DNA from: Puccinellia tenuiflora
Taxonomy: Eukaryota > Streptophyta > Magnoliopsida > Poales > Poaceae
Direction of reading: 5' to 3'
Assembly: GCA_012064385.1 (NCBI GenBank)
Contig: QRDG01000140.1
Span: 421,534 to 485,533, forward strand
Length of the DNA stretch: 64,000 nucleotides
Shown here: piece after piece, positions 45,211 through 56,912 of the stretch
How the letters are laid out: every line of letters begins with the position of its first letter
Numbering within the stretch: the first letter of the stretch is position 1
Program-made: the position numbers and the translations under genes
Notes under the pieces: generated by a model
The model's database searches: none
What the model was told of the DNA's origin: nothing
What the model saw: only the letters and a program-made list of their open reading frames with translations

Positions 45211-48200
45211 TTATGGCACATAGTCAAAGTCTTCAGTTATGCCCGCCTGCAATTTCACAGCAACACACATCAGATGAATCAGAAACCGTCTTGTCTAGGA
45301 AATGAAGATATGGATTATGTAAAAGTTAACTTTTGATATAAACAACAAGCTTACACTTCTCACTAGATAAAGAAGCCAAATCTCAAACTTTAGTTGTTAC
45401 ATGCGATGCCAATGAAGCTAGGCTACTTCTATCGTCACCCGTGAACGATTCAAGTATTTACATGTTTCTATCTCCCGTCAAGTACAAACTAGTACAAAGA
45501 TAACATGAGCCTCTGAATTCTGGTACTGTATTTCATTATGCTGGGCAGCCTCACGTGCCATTTTACTGTTATGTTCTTAAAACTTAAATCACTCAAGGGA
45601 AAAACGTACAGCCTACAAGCTCTCTACAGGACAAAATGCTTCCCAATTAAAGTGGGCAAGCAGGTTTGAGGGATATGCTTATTTAAGATGCTTCGCTCAT
45701 TTCACTCCATGTAAGTAATAAAACACCTCATTTAGGTCCACTACTCTATGGAAAAAAAGATATATAGCTCAAGCACCATCTAGTGCATGAAGATGGATTA
45801 GTTGCAGACTTTTTGGGAAGCCTGATGGCAGCAATAAGCTTTGGCATGTTGCAGAGGAGAAAAGCAACAAGCACAAAGTAACATATGGACATGCTTCAGG
45901 CTTATCCTTTTAAAGCAGGGCCAGAGATAGATACGGGCTATTGGGGTCAGTTAGCTCTAAGGGCCCACTGCAAATACCTCGGTAAATTAGTGATAATTAC
46001 TACTAATTACCAGGCCATGACAGTGACACCACTCTAACGGACGTTGCCCGGGTGCTCACCTCAGGGGTCTCCACCCTATTCTTGAGCCGAAACAAGAAGT
46101 ATGAATCAATGCTACATTGTTTTCATGTCAGCGGCCTTACATAATAAGCATAACTAGCAGGTGCTTACATTCTTCAAAACCACCCAACATGTTGATGGCA
46201 GAAGATCTTTCTTTTAGCAACTTTCATCTCTTAATTTTTTTTATGTATACATATTTGTAGGTTTGTTTCTTACTTATATCTTGCCATATAGAGAGAAATA
46301 GGGAGAAAACCAGGTGGTTTTGTTGTGACATGGTCAAACATCACATTGCCCTTCACACGGACACCCACAAATAGCAAACCAAATTAAACAATGTGTCCAT
46401 ACACAATTTACTATTTATTCTCTAGCAGCAACGCACAGGTATTAAGCTAGTTTATACTAATATAGTAATATGTATGAGACAGATGATATTAAGTTTTCCA
46501 TATGTTATGGTTCATCTGTTTGAAGGATTTTATGTTAATCCAATAATCATCGTTGCACACGCTCAGAACCAAGTCAACCCACTCTGTACTAAGCGGCATT
46601 CTACTAACTACAAACTGTTGATTCACCCAAGCATTAAAAAATGCTTATGAATCATAAGTTTTAAATCGTATATTAACTCAATAAGTCAAGTAACAACATA
46701 CCATCTCTAAAGTTTCTGAATTCCACTTTTAAGTAAAATATGAGGTGAGGGCAGAACCTACCTCCCTGTACATGTGTTCGAGTTGTTCTTTCGCTTGAGG
46801 GAATGTAGTTGAACACCATTGTTGCAAATTGAAGATGTTCTCTGAAGTGTCATTAAAAATGACATTAGGCAAAGTGATGGTAGGAAGCCGTAAGCATAAT
46901 TTTCTCATGTAGCTGACAAGTGGAACTACTGGTACCTGTCCATCTGTTGGCTGCAGAATGTGCAACCTCAGTAGCATCCTCTGCAATTATCACCATACAG
47001 TTTATAACAAAGTAAATTAACTGCACCCTTAGATAAAACGGGAAGTTCGCACGGAAACACAGTTCAGAGCAATGTATCAAATAACAATAATAAATGTGAG
47101 TATGTGAAAAGAGCCAACTCCTATACTAAAATGAGGAATGGTAGATCCCATACTCATTGCCTCTAGTGCAGATGGATCGCTATCAGCATAAGCAGCCAGT
47201 TCTTCCTGAAATGATTTAGTTGTTGAGTTACACATGGTACTATAAACCAAGAAGAGATTAATGGATGTAAATGAAACCTTTAACTTCTTATGGCGTAGCT
47301 CTACAGCCTTCAGCTCCTCCAAAGCATCTTCTCTCTCGTCCTAGAGCAATGCATATGAGTTTGACCTAAATGCTTCTTACACAGTTCTACAGAGGAAATG
47401 GTGAGTAACTTACAGAGTCTTCCCTGCCTGTTTTCAAGTTGTCTCTCTGCTCAACAAGCTCAATGTAACGCTTTTTAGAGTTTGAAAGATCAGACTCCAG
47501 CTTGTTGTAAGTAGTTCTTAGCTACAGGCAAATCCAAAGAAGATGGATTAGCCTGAATCTCTAACATCTAAGGATCAATAAAGATATGAAAGTGCACTAA
47601 GAGTGTCAATTTATTGAGATTTGCTTACTTTGCTTTCACTGTTACAAGTTGGTCTTACAGAAGTTATATGCAAGTTACTTAATTGGTATCAACATGCGTG
47701 GCCAGGTTACCATGAAAGTCCACCCACACATGCAAGGTTAGAGTTTACTAATAACATTATGCAGTTCCAGAAGAGCAGAGTTCGATATGTCATAACAATA
47801 CCTGATTTCCAGCACAGCTGGGAAGACTCCAAAAGTACACCTGTAAGGAAACTTTTGAGTTTAGAAACTAAAGGTACATTGATGAGAAATTGAGAATGCA
47901 AGTTAAACAAACAATTGACATGCCCTCCCTTTGTGATACATATGGCATGCAATGTTACAGTTATGTGCAACTCATGCACAATTTCCTGAAGAACGCGATA
48001 AACTCTATTGCAAATGGCTACATAAATGTGAAGACACTCCAACTATATTTTACCCGTCCATGCTACAAAAAAAAAAAAAAAACAGAAAAACTTACAGAAG
48101 TCCCTATTTTGTCCCTCAAGACAAGATCATCATCCACCAGACTTTGCACAACATCCTTCACAGACTGGCTGATTACTCCTTTTTTAGGACCCATCTTCTC

Positions 48201-49435
48201 AAGCTCTTTAAGCTGAAAGTGAAATGAGAGTGAGAGTGAGAGAATTATGACAGATCAAAACATATTCTTCACTCTACACGAAGAAAAAAATACATATGGA
48301 GGTTAGCGATAAATTTTCAAGCAACAAGTGGCACGACCCGCATGAGTATCAGAACATAAACTTTTAGTTAACGCAACACATAAGTTCATCGAAGCACAAT
48401 GGCACTGACTGATATACAGTTGTCTATATATAGTACTGCTGGCAGTAATATACATGTACGTTCAGGTATTAATGGTGAAAAGTAGCTTGAAATGAAAACT
48501 GATTTCATGTGGAAAATACAAAATGCAACATGGAGGAGACAATTTGACAAGGTTAAAATCAATACAGAGCTAGAAGATGGGAATGAAATGCAGCGATTAG
48601 ATTAGCAACTAGCATATCAATTACTTGCTTCAAACATCATCATTACAAAGTATAATTAAGTTACATTAAAGTCTGTTGGCAAATCTTCAAGCTAAAACTT
48701 CCACATTAGCACCAGAAAGAACAGAACACATAAGTTTGTTGCGTCCGAACAAAAAGTAGTCGATGCAAACAGCCAATCTTGCAACACTGAAATACAATAG
48801 TTTCAGAAAATCTCCACAGAATATCTTACCAGATAGAAGTCTTGACTGTCGTAAAATATTTGAAGCATTTGCTCCCGTTTCTCCTCCAATGAAAGGCCCC
48901 TCTTCTTCGACTAAGCACGATAAGGGAAATAATCAACCACACATTATCCATCACAATCATGCAGGCGCTTACAGATACAAGAACGTGAAGACAATTCCAA
49001 TACTATCAAAGAGAATATAGTAGTACAAAGGCAGTTTCATGGCATTGTGAATCCCAACTGCACCCATTAACATACCTAGTGACCCACAAACAATTGAAAT
49101 TCCGAGATTCATCGAGGTGGCACTGAAGTTACGCTACATTGTAATACTATGTGGCTATAAGCTCCAAAATGCTCCTTAAATATGATGGGCTAGGCGGCAG
49201 TTTGATAATAGAAACTGGAAAACCTAGGGTCCAGCGATTAAGCGTATGAAATGCACCAAGCTCTCCAATCTACAAGCTACGAATTCTCAACGCACGGCTG
49301 AACTACCTCGTGCGCACAAGGGGAGATTCACTTCCAGTTCAGCCGAGTCACGGACCCAGCGGCCGCCCCACCAAATTCGGCGGCGTTGGTGCGCAAGGGT
49401 GAAGGAGATGATCCACAGGACAAGGAACTCACCAT
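45211..49435 (-). CDS. MND1: Meiotic nuclear division protein 1 (10 exons, 207 aa)
   Basis: MND1 forms a heterodimer with HOP2 and stimulates DMC1/RAD51 strand invasion in meiosis. Minus-strand exons in reading order: 49435-49433, 48910-48830, 48212-48096, 47840-47802, 47521-47414, 47340-47278, 47205-47154, 46980-46936, 46841-46762, 45246-45211. The sum is 624 nt and all borders are GT-AG. The N-terminus SKKRGLSLEEKREQMLQIFY and KMGPKKGVISQSVKDVVQSL form the winged-helix DNA-binding part. VYFWSLPSCAGNQ follows, then a long coiled coil (ELVEQRDNLK, EELKAVELRHKKLKEELAAY). The C-terminus is QWCSTTFPQAKEQLEHMYRE and AGITEDFDYVP. The length agrees with the family (about 205-210 aa). Exon 1 contributes only the ATG. 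Reading through the exon 9 donor would instead end in EVGSALTSYFT. The gene is head to head with the SURP/G-patch gene. Confidence 0.94.
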
Positions 49436-50206
49436 GGCTAGGAAGTACCGTCGATCCGGTAGCGAGGGGGGGTGGGGGCGGCAGCTGGTCGCCGGAGAAG
49501 GGAGGTTGCCGTCCGTCGCTCGCCGAGAGACGCGAGGGGGAGAAGGGGAGAAGGTTTTGCGTCAGTTTGCTCAGTGAATGCCCCTGCCCTGCTAGACGAG
49601 ATGAGAGGGCTTGTTGGGCCCTGGCCTGCCTAGGGTTTCGGCCCATGCACGAAGTGGGTAGGGCCGGGCCGTGCCGGTCCGACATAGGCCCGCTAATTAG
49701 GATCGGAGCCCAAGCTGCGGTTTGTTTCCCACGGCGGAGTCTACTCGGCATCTTCCCATCGTCATATTCTCTCTCCTCCTCCACAATTCCTCCGACGATC
49801 CCCTACCCCACCACCGCGAGAAATTGTTTTCTAGGGTTTGGTTTCCCCGTCCGATCTCTCTGGATCAGGTAACTCTCCTCTACCGTACACCCCTCCCGCG
49901 ATATGGGATCCAGCGATTCGAGGCCCCGCGCCTCCGTCCAGGAATTTCCCCCCATTTTTTGCACGCGAAATTTCGCCCAAATCAGCCGGTCATAGATTGG
50001 GTTTGCTTGTAGTGATGCAAACAAAAAAATTCGTTGGGTTTTTTATGGAATTTTTCTGACGGGAAGGAAAGTGGGTGGCTAGATTTCTCTCATTCAGTAC
50101 CAATCGCATGTGTCTAGGGTTGTTTCGGTGGGATTATGTTGTTAGCTTTTGTGTGATGTGACGACCATGGTGGTGTCTTGATTGGAGCTTAAAGGATTGT
50201 GTAGCC
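49436..50206. promoter_or_regulatory. Shared (bidirectional) promoter region of MND1 and the SURP/G-patch gene
   Basis: These 771 bp separate the two divergent start codons. On the + strand they include a site II motif tgggcc (49615-49620), a telo-box tagggttt (49631-49638) one base before ggccca (49640-49645), and a second telo-box (49832-49839). The telo-box plus site II pairing is known from plant genes expressed in cycling cells. The SURP/G-patch leader may contain an intron with a donor at 49869 (gatcag before gtaact). A four-codon uORF starts at 50166. The long frames over 49246-49872 are chance frames. Confidence 0.65.
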
Positions 50207-53200
50207 ATGGATAAGGGCCTCTTCGCCAACGACGGCTCTTTCATGGAGCGGTTCAAGCAGTTGCAGCAGGAGAAGGGGAAGGCTGCCTCCACCGCCGATG
50301 CCTCGTCCGCGTCCGCGGCGCCCAAACCTGTGAACCCCAAGACGCCTATTGTCATCCCTATGAACAAGAGGCCGCTTGAGGTTAAGAAGGTTGCCCCCGT
50401 CTTGTCGGGCGGGAAGCTGGCCTTCAGCCTGAAGAAGAACAAGGTCGCCATTGCACCGGTCAAGTTTGGAGCTGAGGAGGACGACGACGAAGATGACGTG
50501 TCCGGTGGGAAGAGGGAGGATCTTGCGAAGCGGCACAAGTCCACTAGTGCTGCTCCCTCAGCTGCTGCCCCAGCAGGGGTTGTTGGTAATCATTTTTTTT
50601 CATTTGCTGCTATTACTGTATTTCCTTCTAGTGATACACTATCTGATATCATATGGCCGTACTGTGGGTAGTAGCTCTGTAATCGACTTTACGTATACAT
50701 ATACTATAAGGCTTCTAATTTTGACAAACCTATTTAAACAATAGAGTTATTGTATCTTATTCTACATGTGCACTGTTATTTGGATGACAATTGTGATTTA
50801 GATTGTCTCAAATACAATCAAATTATTCCGAGCTGAACATGTTGGTGCAAAAACAGTTGTTTCTTGACTTGAGAATTGCAATATATACGAAGATGAACTG
50901 CTTATCTGATATTTTAGTAATCATTGTATCTAAAGTATACCTGTCTGGCTATCTAAAAAACAATTGGCATTCCACCACCATAGTGAAACTCTCCTTTTGC
51001 TGAGCTATGCATTCCATCAGTAGCTTGTCAAATATGGACATTACTTCTTAGCATCTGTAATACTAAATTCCAAACGCTGTTGGCAGCAGAAAGTTGTGAA
51101 GGTTTTGGTTTTTCTTATGGCTGCAGCTTATAGATTAACTGTATCGATATTGCTGGGAAGGATGTTGATTGAAAGGGTTGGAAATGTGGCGCTACTACAC
51201 TGCAATAATTTGCATTCCCTTGTTCATGCGCTTGATATTAATGAGCTCTTAAGTGACATGCAGCCTCAGCAACACCAAATGATATGACAGTGAGGCAGGT
51301 TGCTGACAAATTAGCAAGCTTTGTTGCAAAAAACGGGAGACAGTTTGAGGATGTCACACGACAGAGGAATCCTGGAGATTCACCATTCAAGTATGAATGC
51401 ACTAGCTTTGCTGACTTACATTGATGTTGGAAATAAAAATATCTATGATTAGCTGTTGTGATAATGAACTGTTAATCACATGTCTGGTTATTTGCAGGTT
51501 TCTATTTGATAAGAACTGTTCAGACTACAAATATTATGAGACTCGGCTTGCTGAAGAGGAAAAAGTGCTTGCTCAGACAAGGGATGCCCAGGCTTCAAAA
51601 ATTGGTATGTGTATCGGACAACATCATTACTTTTGCTATCACTTATCGTATGTGCTTGTTGTGATGCCATATGTCTTGCTAAATGCAGATAATTCTAGCA
51701 CTGTAAGCTCCAGAGCAAGTAGCGGTTCACAGAGAAGCTCATTTGATCACAAATCTAACTATCAAACACCTGCATCCGCTTTATATGGGGCATATGAGGG
51801 CAGTTCTTCCCAGGGAGGCTCATCTAGTCATGGTAAGTTACTCGTGGTGTCATCATGTCCATCAAGTTCTTTTTTCTTAAGCTTGTCTGCTACTCTTTTT
51901 TTGATTGCTTGACGTTCCTGGAGTGGCTTCACATATTACTAATTGTTTTCTTGAGTTGGCAAATCTGATTCGTGGTATACTGATTTTCCTTTTTATGTTT
52001 TAGCATTCTCTGTATTATTTGTATGGCCTAATGCATAATAAAGTAGATATATTATGATGGGCTTTCTTTTGTGAACAACTGGACCCTATAACCTGTTACC
52101 ATCCTATCTAGCAGTTTGATCGTTTTTCTATCTCCTAATTTTAGTTGGCCAATGCTGTATCTGTTACTACAGGTGATCACAGTATGTCTGCACCCTCAGA
52201 TCCAGTAGCATTGATGGAATTCTACATGAAGAAAGCTGCACAGGAAGAACGGAAGAGACCACCAAGGCAGTCGAAAGACGAAATGCCACCACCTCCGTGT
52301 CTTATTCAGGGTAACCTATTTACATTTATTATCCATCGCTGTGCTGGAAGGCTGTAGAGACTTCCGTATGTATGGTACTACAATCTTTCTTTGTTCCCAG
52401 GTCCTCCAAAGAAGGGACACCACATGGGTGACTTCATTCCTCAAGAAGAACTAGAGAAATTCATGGCACGCTGTAATGATGCTGCAGCACAAAAGGCTAC
52501 CAAAGAAGCTGCAGAGAAGGCTAAGATTCAGGCTGACAATATTGGGCACAAGCTTTTGTCTAAGATGGGCTGGAGGGAAGGTTAGTCCTTGAATACTTGA
52601 TACCAGGGTTCCATTTCCAGTAAATTCCTGTTTAGAATTGTAGGATCTTACTTGATCTCTTGGATTCTTTTTTAGCTAGTAAAGAAATCCAAACAGCTAG
52701 AAATCCCATAGGAGCACTGTAAATGCCTGTTATGTCAGCAGCTATCAGAATTCTGATCTTGATATGTATTGTCTCTGATTTCTCAGTGTGTCCCTTCTCT
52801 AGTTATTTGGGTGTCTGTAGTAAACCATCCTTGCTGTATAAATATGGCTGGAAGCCTGGAACATGCAGTTCCTTGTTAATGGAAAACTGAATTAGAAAAC
52901 CCTTCATTACAAATCTAGAAAGTAACTATTTATTCCTGATTCTGCTGCATATAGAATTCCTGCTATTAATTAGTCCTGCTGTGATATACACTCGATTTAG
53001 TTGTAGGTAGGGATGCAGGCGGACACGGATTCCGCCTGTCCGTTCCGTCCGCGCCGCTTCATAGGCTTAAACGGACAAGCGGATGGGCCGTTGAAGTTAG
53101 ACGGACCTGGCGGAAAACGTCTGTCTAGCCGCTATGGAACGGTCCGTGTCCGTCTCGCTCATAGCTACTCCGTACTTAGCTAGCGCCAAAATCGTCGCCG

Positions 53201-54009
53201 CCAGATCCTGGCCGCTCGGCCACCGCCCAGCTCCCCGGCTGTCCCAGGCCGTCCCCGGCGAGACCCGTCCACTCGCACGTCCTCCACTACCCAGCAGCCC
53301 ACCTCGGGATCGACGCCCTCCCCGTCGCTCACCTGCGGAGAGATGCATGGCGCGATGGAGGCTAAGGCTGAATACGCGGTAGTGGAGGGGAAAAGAAGCT
53401 GTACGGACTCACCCGGCGTACTCGGAGTCATGTGATTGATCCATCGATACTGCTTGTCATGCTGCTCTGCTACTGCTTCTGCCGCCTCGGAGACTCTTTC
53501 ACGAGTTCATCCAAACATCACGGGCTCTGTAGACTGCAGAGTTTCAAAGCTAGCAGCGGCTGATCCGCTTTGTCCGCCGGAGGCCGGCGCAACACAAATT
53601 AGCGGAAGCGGCGTCCGCTAAACTTGTGATTAGTATTTGCGGAACAAGGCGGACGGACACGGACGTCCAGCGGAACGTCCGCCTGCATCCTGAGTTGTAG
53701 GTGCTAAATGTAGTTTATTCTGCAGGTGAGGGTCTTGGCAGCGAGAGAAGTGGCCGTGCAGATCCCGTTATGGCTGGAGATGTGAAGCAGGACCATCTTG
53801 GTGTTGGTGCTGTCCAACCTGGTGTGGTCTCATCTGAAGATGACATCTACGAGCAATACAAGAAGCGAATGATGCTTGGCTACCGCCATAGGCCAAACCC
53901 ACTGGTACACTGTCAGTCCTGGTTAATGAATTGTCTGTTCTGTTATACCTGTTCGTCTTAACAGCAGTGCTATTTTCTGCAGAACAACCCAAGGAAACAA
54001 TACTACTGA
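50207..54009 (+). CDS. SURP and G-patch domain protein, SUGP1-like splicing factor (8 exons, 426 aa)
   Basis: Probable nuclear pre-mRNA splicing factor. Human SUGP1 acts in branch-site recognition with SF3B1 through its G-patch; a similar role in plants is inferred. Exons: 50207-50585, 51264-51390, 51498-51604, 51689-51832, 52173-52310, 52401-52580, 53726-53904, 53983-54009. The sum is 1281 nt. The N-terminus is MDKGLFANDGSFMERFKQLQ with an acidic stretch (EEDDDEDD) near residue 95. The SURP domain spans about residues 132-185 (LASFVAKNGRQFEDVTRQ, then FKFLFDKNCSDYKYYETRL). A Ser-rich linker and a DPVALMEFYMKKAAQEE helix follow. The G-patch spans about 340-385 (NIGHKLLSKMGWREGEGLG). The end is YRHRPNPLNNPRKQYY. 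Intron 6 contains a hAT MITE exactly between G-patch exons 6 and 7. Confidence 0.94.
53008..53693. mobile_element. Ac-like hAT MITE, 686 bp, in an intron of the SURP/G-patch gene
   Basis: The left end reads tagggatgcaggcggac. The right end is its inverted counterpart gtccgcctgcatcctga, with two mismatches. A perfect 8 bp target duplication, gttgtagg, flanks it at 53000-53007 and 53694-53701. The TAGGGATG terminus is shared with maize Ac. The interior is GC-rich with recurring cggacgg and encodes no transposase. It lies 24 bp upstream of the acceptor of exon 7. Confidence 0.92.
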
Positions 54010-55244
54010 TCTAAAGGGGAGGTCAGCCGAGTGGGAGACGTAAGGAATCAATTTTGCTGCATTTTTTTGCTCACAGAACTAACTGCTCCTCTGGGATATC
54101 ACTAACACTACCGAAAGCTTTGTTCATCAGCAGAAAAACCAAGAAGTTCATTTATTCAGCAAGTAACATGGAATGCCCACAGGTCTGGGGCTTCCTGGGG
54201 TTCTGCACTAGCTTTGCTGTTGTAGTTGTTCGCGTTTGTTGCGTTGAATACTCTGAATGTTTTATGTGGTGTTTTATGGTAAAGTTAATGGTGATGTGTT
54301 TCTACCTCTGATGTTGGACAATGTAACTGTTGTGATTATGCAACTTCTGTTGGGATTTACTTCAGTTCTTCTTATGTTGGCCTATGCAAAAGTAACGGGC
54401 AAGCTTTGGTTGTTTCTGTGAGTTGTTGCTTTGCAGCTATAATTGTTACATGTGCAATGCTAAAGGAACTGAAATCGGTGGCCTGAATTTCTGAGAAGCA
54501 TGGGTGTTGGGCATTTATAATGGGCTCTATTGATTGGATGTGAAGAGTTTGCCTCTGTTAGCATACTGAAACTAGTTTTACATTATGAATATATGTGAAT
54601 AACCAAGTTATAAGCAGGGTGAGGTTTTGTATTCTTGGTAACCTGACGAGGTTTTCTTTTGATGAAACGGGAATGCTAGGATGACTGCCGGCCAGGGACA
54701 AAGGTAGTTTTATAACAACGACAAAAGGTAGATGGTTTGCCTCGGAAATCCACTTTGGCTTGCAGGAGATGCTCCCACTGTAAAAAGACGCATTTTAAAA
54801 TGTCAACAAATTATTAAAATTTTGGGTGTACATATAGACATTTTATGTGTGTACGTTAAGTTCTGCGAAAAATTACTTATATTTGGTGCCTGAGTAAAAA
54901 GACAAAATGTCTTATTCAAAGTCATTTTGGAGCACTAAATTTTGTATTTTTATAGATGTAGAAAGAAATGTACATAGATTTTTTTATTTTAAAATGCATT
55001 TTTCATAATGCGAGCATCTGCTCCTCCTATGAGCCCTAAGCGGTGCCTCTGGTTCGCCTCTGTTTCTCACGTTCTATTTCTAGTCAAATGCCGTGGTGCT
55101 GTGGACGTAGTATGCAATCTCAAACTGACCGAATCAACTAAACTTATCCCACTTGTCTGCCAGGGGATGGATGCTTATCATAGTTGACTTTTTGATGGGG
55201 ATGGGAATGGGGCAAATCCCGCACCTAATCCCGTATCTCAATCC
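54010..55244. other. 3' UTR of the SURP/G-patch gene and spacer
   Basis: The first few hundred bases are a plausible 3' UTR. I find no gene or clear repeat up to the retroposon target duplication at 55245. Confidence 0.5.
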
Positions 55245-55259
55245 AGTCCAACCAAAAAC

Positions 55260-56428
55260 GGGTGATTCTACCTCTCATTTCTCCTGTTTCTCTTTCTCTC
55301 GCCCCCTCGTTCTTGAGCGCACGAGAGCTCCTCCCGAATCCTCCTCCCCTCTCCCTCGGCGTCTCCACCATCAGGTGGCGATGGGAAAGGGGAAGCCGCC
55401 CCTTCCTGTATAGTTTTAGCCGGTTTCTTGCTTTCCTCGCCGTAGATGAAGGCTTAGGGTTAGTTGCCTTGTCCTTCATGGCGACTGGCGAGATGATGTT
55501 TTCCTTTTCCCCTCTGTGCTGCTGCTTGGCGCTGGTGGGTCGGCTTCGACGCTCTCCGTTGAGCTCCCGAGGAGAGAGGGTGGCGATGGAGTGCTGGAGG
55601 CCAAAGACTCCTTCAATAAAGGCAGATCTCGCATGCTCCCACTCTTGCGATGGGGGACGATGAAGCTTCCTCTGGCCGGCCTTGGTGGCGAGGGGATGGA
55701 GCGGATTTGCGTCCTGGTTAATGGATTCGGGGCTGGCACTCAGAGGATGATGCTGGGCTCTTCTGGCCAAGCTCAGTGTCGAAGGGAGTGGATCTTGCTC
55801 GTGCTAGTGCTCCGGTGGGCGGAGACAAAGACGATGCAAGCTGCTGCCTTCACCTCCTTCCATAAGGCCTTCTTGCTCTGCAGATTTGGTGGCCATGGTA
55901 GGCGGATAGAGATCCCTTCGGGTCCTCGTCATGGAGACGAGCATCAAGGTGACCTCCATCCTCTTGCCTGTTGGGCGTCGGCTTGGCAGCAGGGGAGCTC
56001 GGAAGTTGCTCCCGAGAGGGCATCCATAGCGGCTTTTTTCTCGGCTGCCATCCAATATGGTCGAAGGGCGATCCCTCCCTCCCTCTTCGTCGGCTTTGGC
56101 TACCTCCGACAGGCGATTGATGGTGACTACCAACCTCCAGGCCGTCGTGCCAATCTGGAGCCCAATGACTCCGGTGAAGCTGGCTCCCGGTGCCTCACCC
56201 CAAGTGGTCTTGTCCCTGGTGGTGTCGTGCTTGGCTGCGCTATGGTTCTCCCACGCGGTGGTGATGGAGCTGGACCTGATGGTGATTCTAGTTTAGGCTT
56301 TAGGATTCTCAGTGCAATTTGTCTGGACCAGTTTGTAATTTCTAGTTTTATTTGGTCGTCTTTATATGATACCACTGCTATGAATGGAAGCTTCTAGGTC
56401 CCTCTAGGACCACCCCTGTGCAAAAAAA
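55260..56428 (+). mobile_element. Poly-A retroposon (LINE-derived or retrocopy), about 1.17 kb
   Basis: The sequence agtccaaccaaaaac at 55245-55259 recurs as agtccaacccaaaaac at 56429-56444. These flank a segment that ends in a short A run (56422-56429). Such long, slightly variable duplications plus a 3' A tail are the mark of target-primed retroposition. The left part is pyrimidine-rich like a 5' UTR. The 3' end (tttgtaatttctagttttat, then gaatggaagcttct) looks like a transcript tail. No reverse transcriptase is seen, so it was mobilised in trans. Confidence 0.75.
55516..56397 (+). CDS. Hypothetical ORF (293 codons) within the retroposon
   Basis: The open frame fills most of the retroposon and stops 31 bp before its end. 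I recognise no domain. The sequence (for example SASTLSVELPRREGGDG near the start) has no clear motif, and overlapping frames on both strands are also open because of GC content. It may be a chance frame or the remains of a captured transcript. Translation is not supported. Confidence 0.25.
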   Translation: MLLLGAGGSASTLSVELPRREGGDGVLEAKDSFNKGRSRMLPLLRWGTMKLPLAGLGGEGMERICVLVNGFGAGTQRMMLGSSGQAQCRREWILLVLVLRWAETKTMQAAAFTSFHKAFLLCRFGGHGRRIEIPSGPRHGDEHQGDLHPLACWASAWQQGSSEVAPERASIAAFFSAAIQYGRRAIPPSLFVGFGYLRQAIDGDYQPPGRRANLEPNDSGEAGSRCLTPSGLVPGGVVLGCAMVLPRGGDGAGPDGDSSLGFRILSAICLDQFVISSFIWSSLYDTTAMNGSF

Positions 56429-56444
56429 AGTCCAACCCAAAAAC

Positions 56445-56912
56445 TAACTTTGTTAATCCGCACCACACCGCGCCACAATTTCTGGCCACACCCGCACTGC
56501 ACCGGACGGAAAATTTGGATTGCACCCGTGGGTTCAGCCCGCGGTTCCTGCATCGCTGGCGCTAGACCTTGGATGCTGGTTTTCTATCGGCTTCAAGTTA
56601 ATTAATCAGGGGAGACTACCAGCACTATCGCCGGCTGAGAGCCGCCATCACCCCATGCCACCGGCGGTCGGTTAGTCCCACCGAGCTCGTCGCAAATTCG
56701 TGAAACGCAAGCTCGTCGCGGTGCTCCCATCTCCCGGCAGAGAAGATGAAAGCTAGGGGCGATTTGGTCAACAGCAAGTTCGTCGCTGAAGGAAGCCATC
56801 TGTGGCAGTGCAGGGCGACGGCGACTTTGGGTGGCGACGATGGCTGTGTGGGCGAGGGACTTGGGGATGGCGGTGGTGCAAGAAATCTAGGACGACGGAA
56901 GTCGGGGACGGT
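56445..56912. other. Spacer between the retroposon and the long-LTR element
   Basis: GC-rich, with overlapping short frames but no domain. The last five bases (acggt, 56908-56912) are the expected left target duplication of the next element. Confidence 0.45.

Noticed and set aside
46729..46986. Alternative MND1 C-terminus by reading through the exon 9 donor
   Set aside because: The spliced exon at 45246-45211 gives the family-like ending GITEDFDYVP; read-through ends in unrelated residues. It remains possible as a minor isoform.
49246..49872. 208-codon frame between MND1 and the SURP/G-patch gene
   Set aside because: It spans the MND1 start region and shared promoter, has overlapping antisense frames and no domain.
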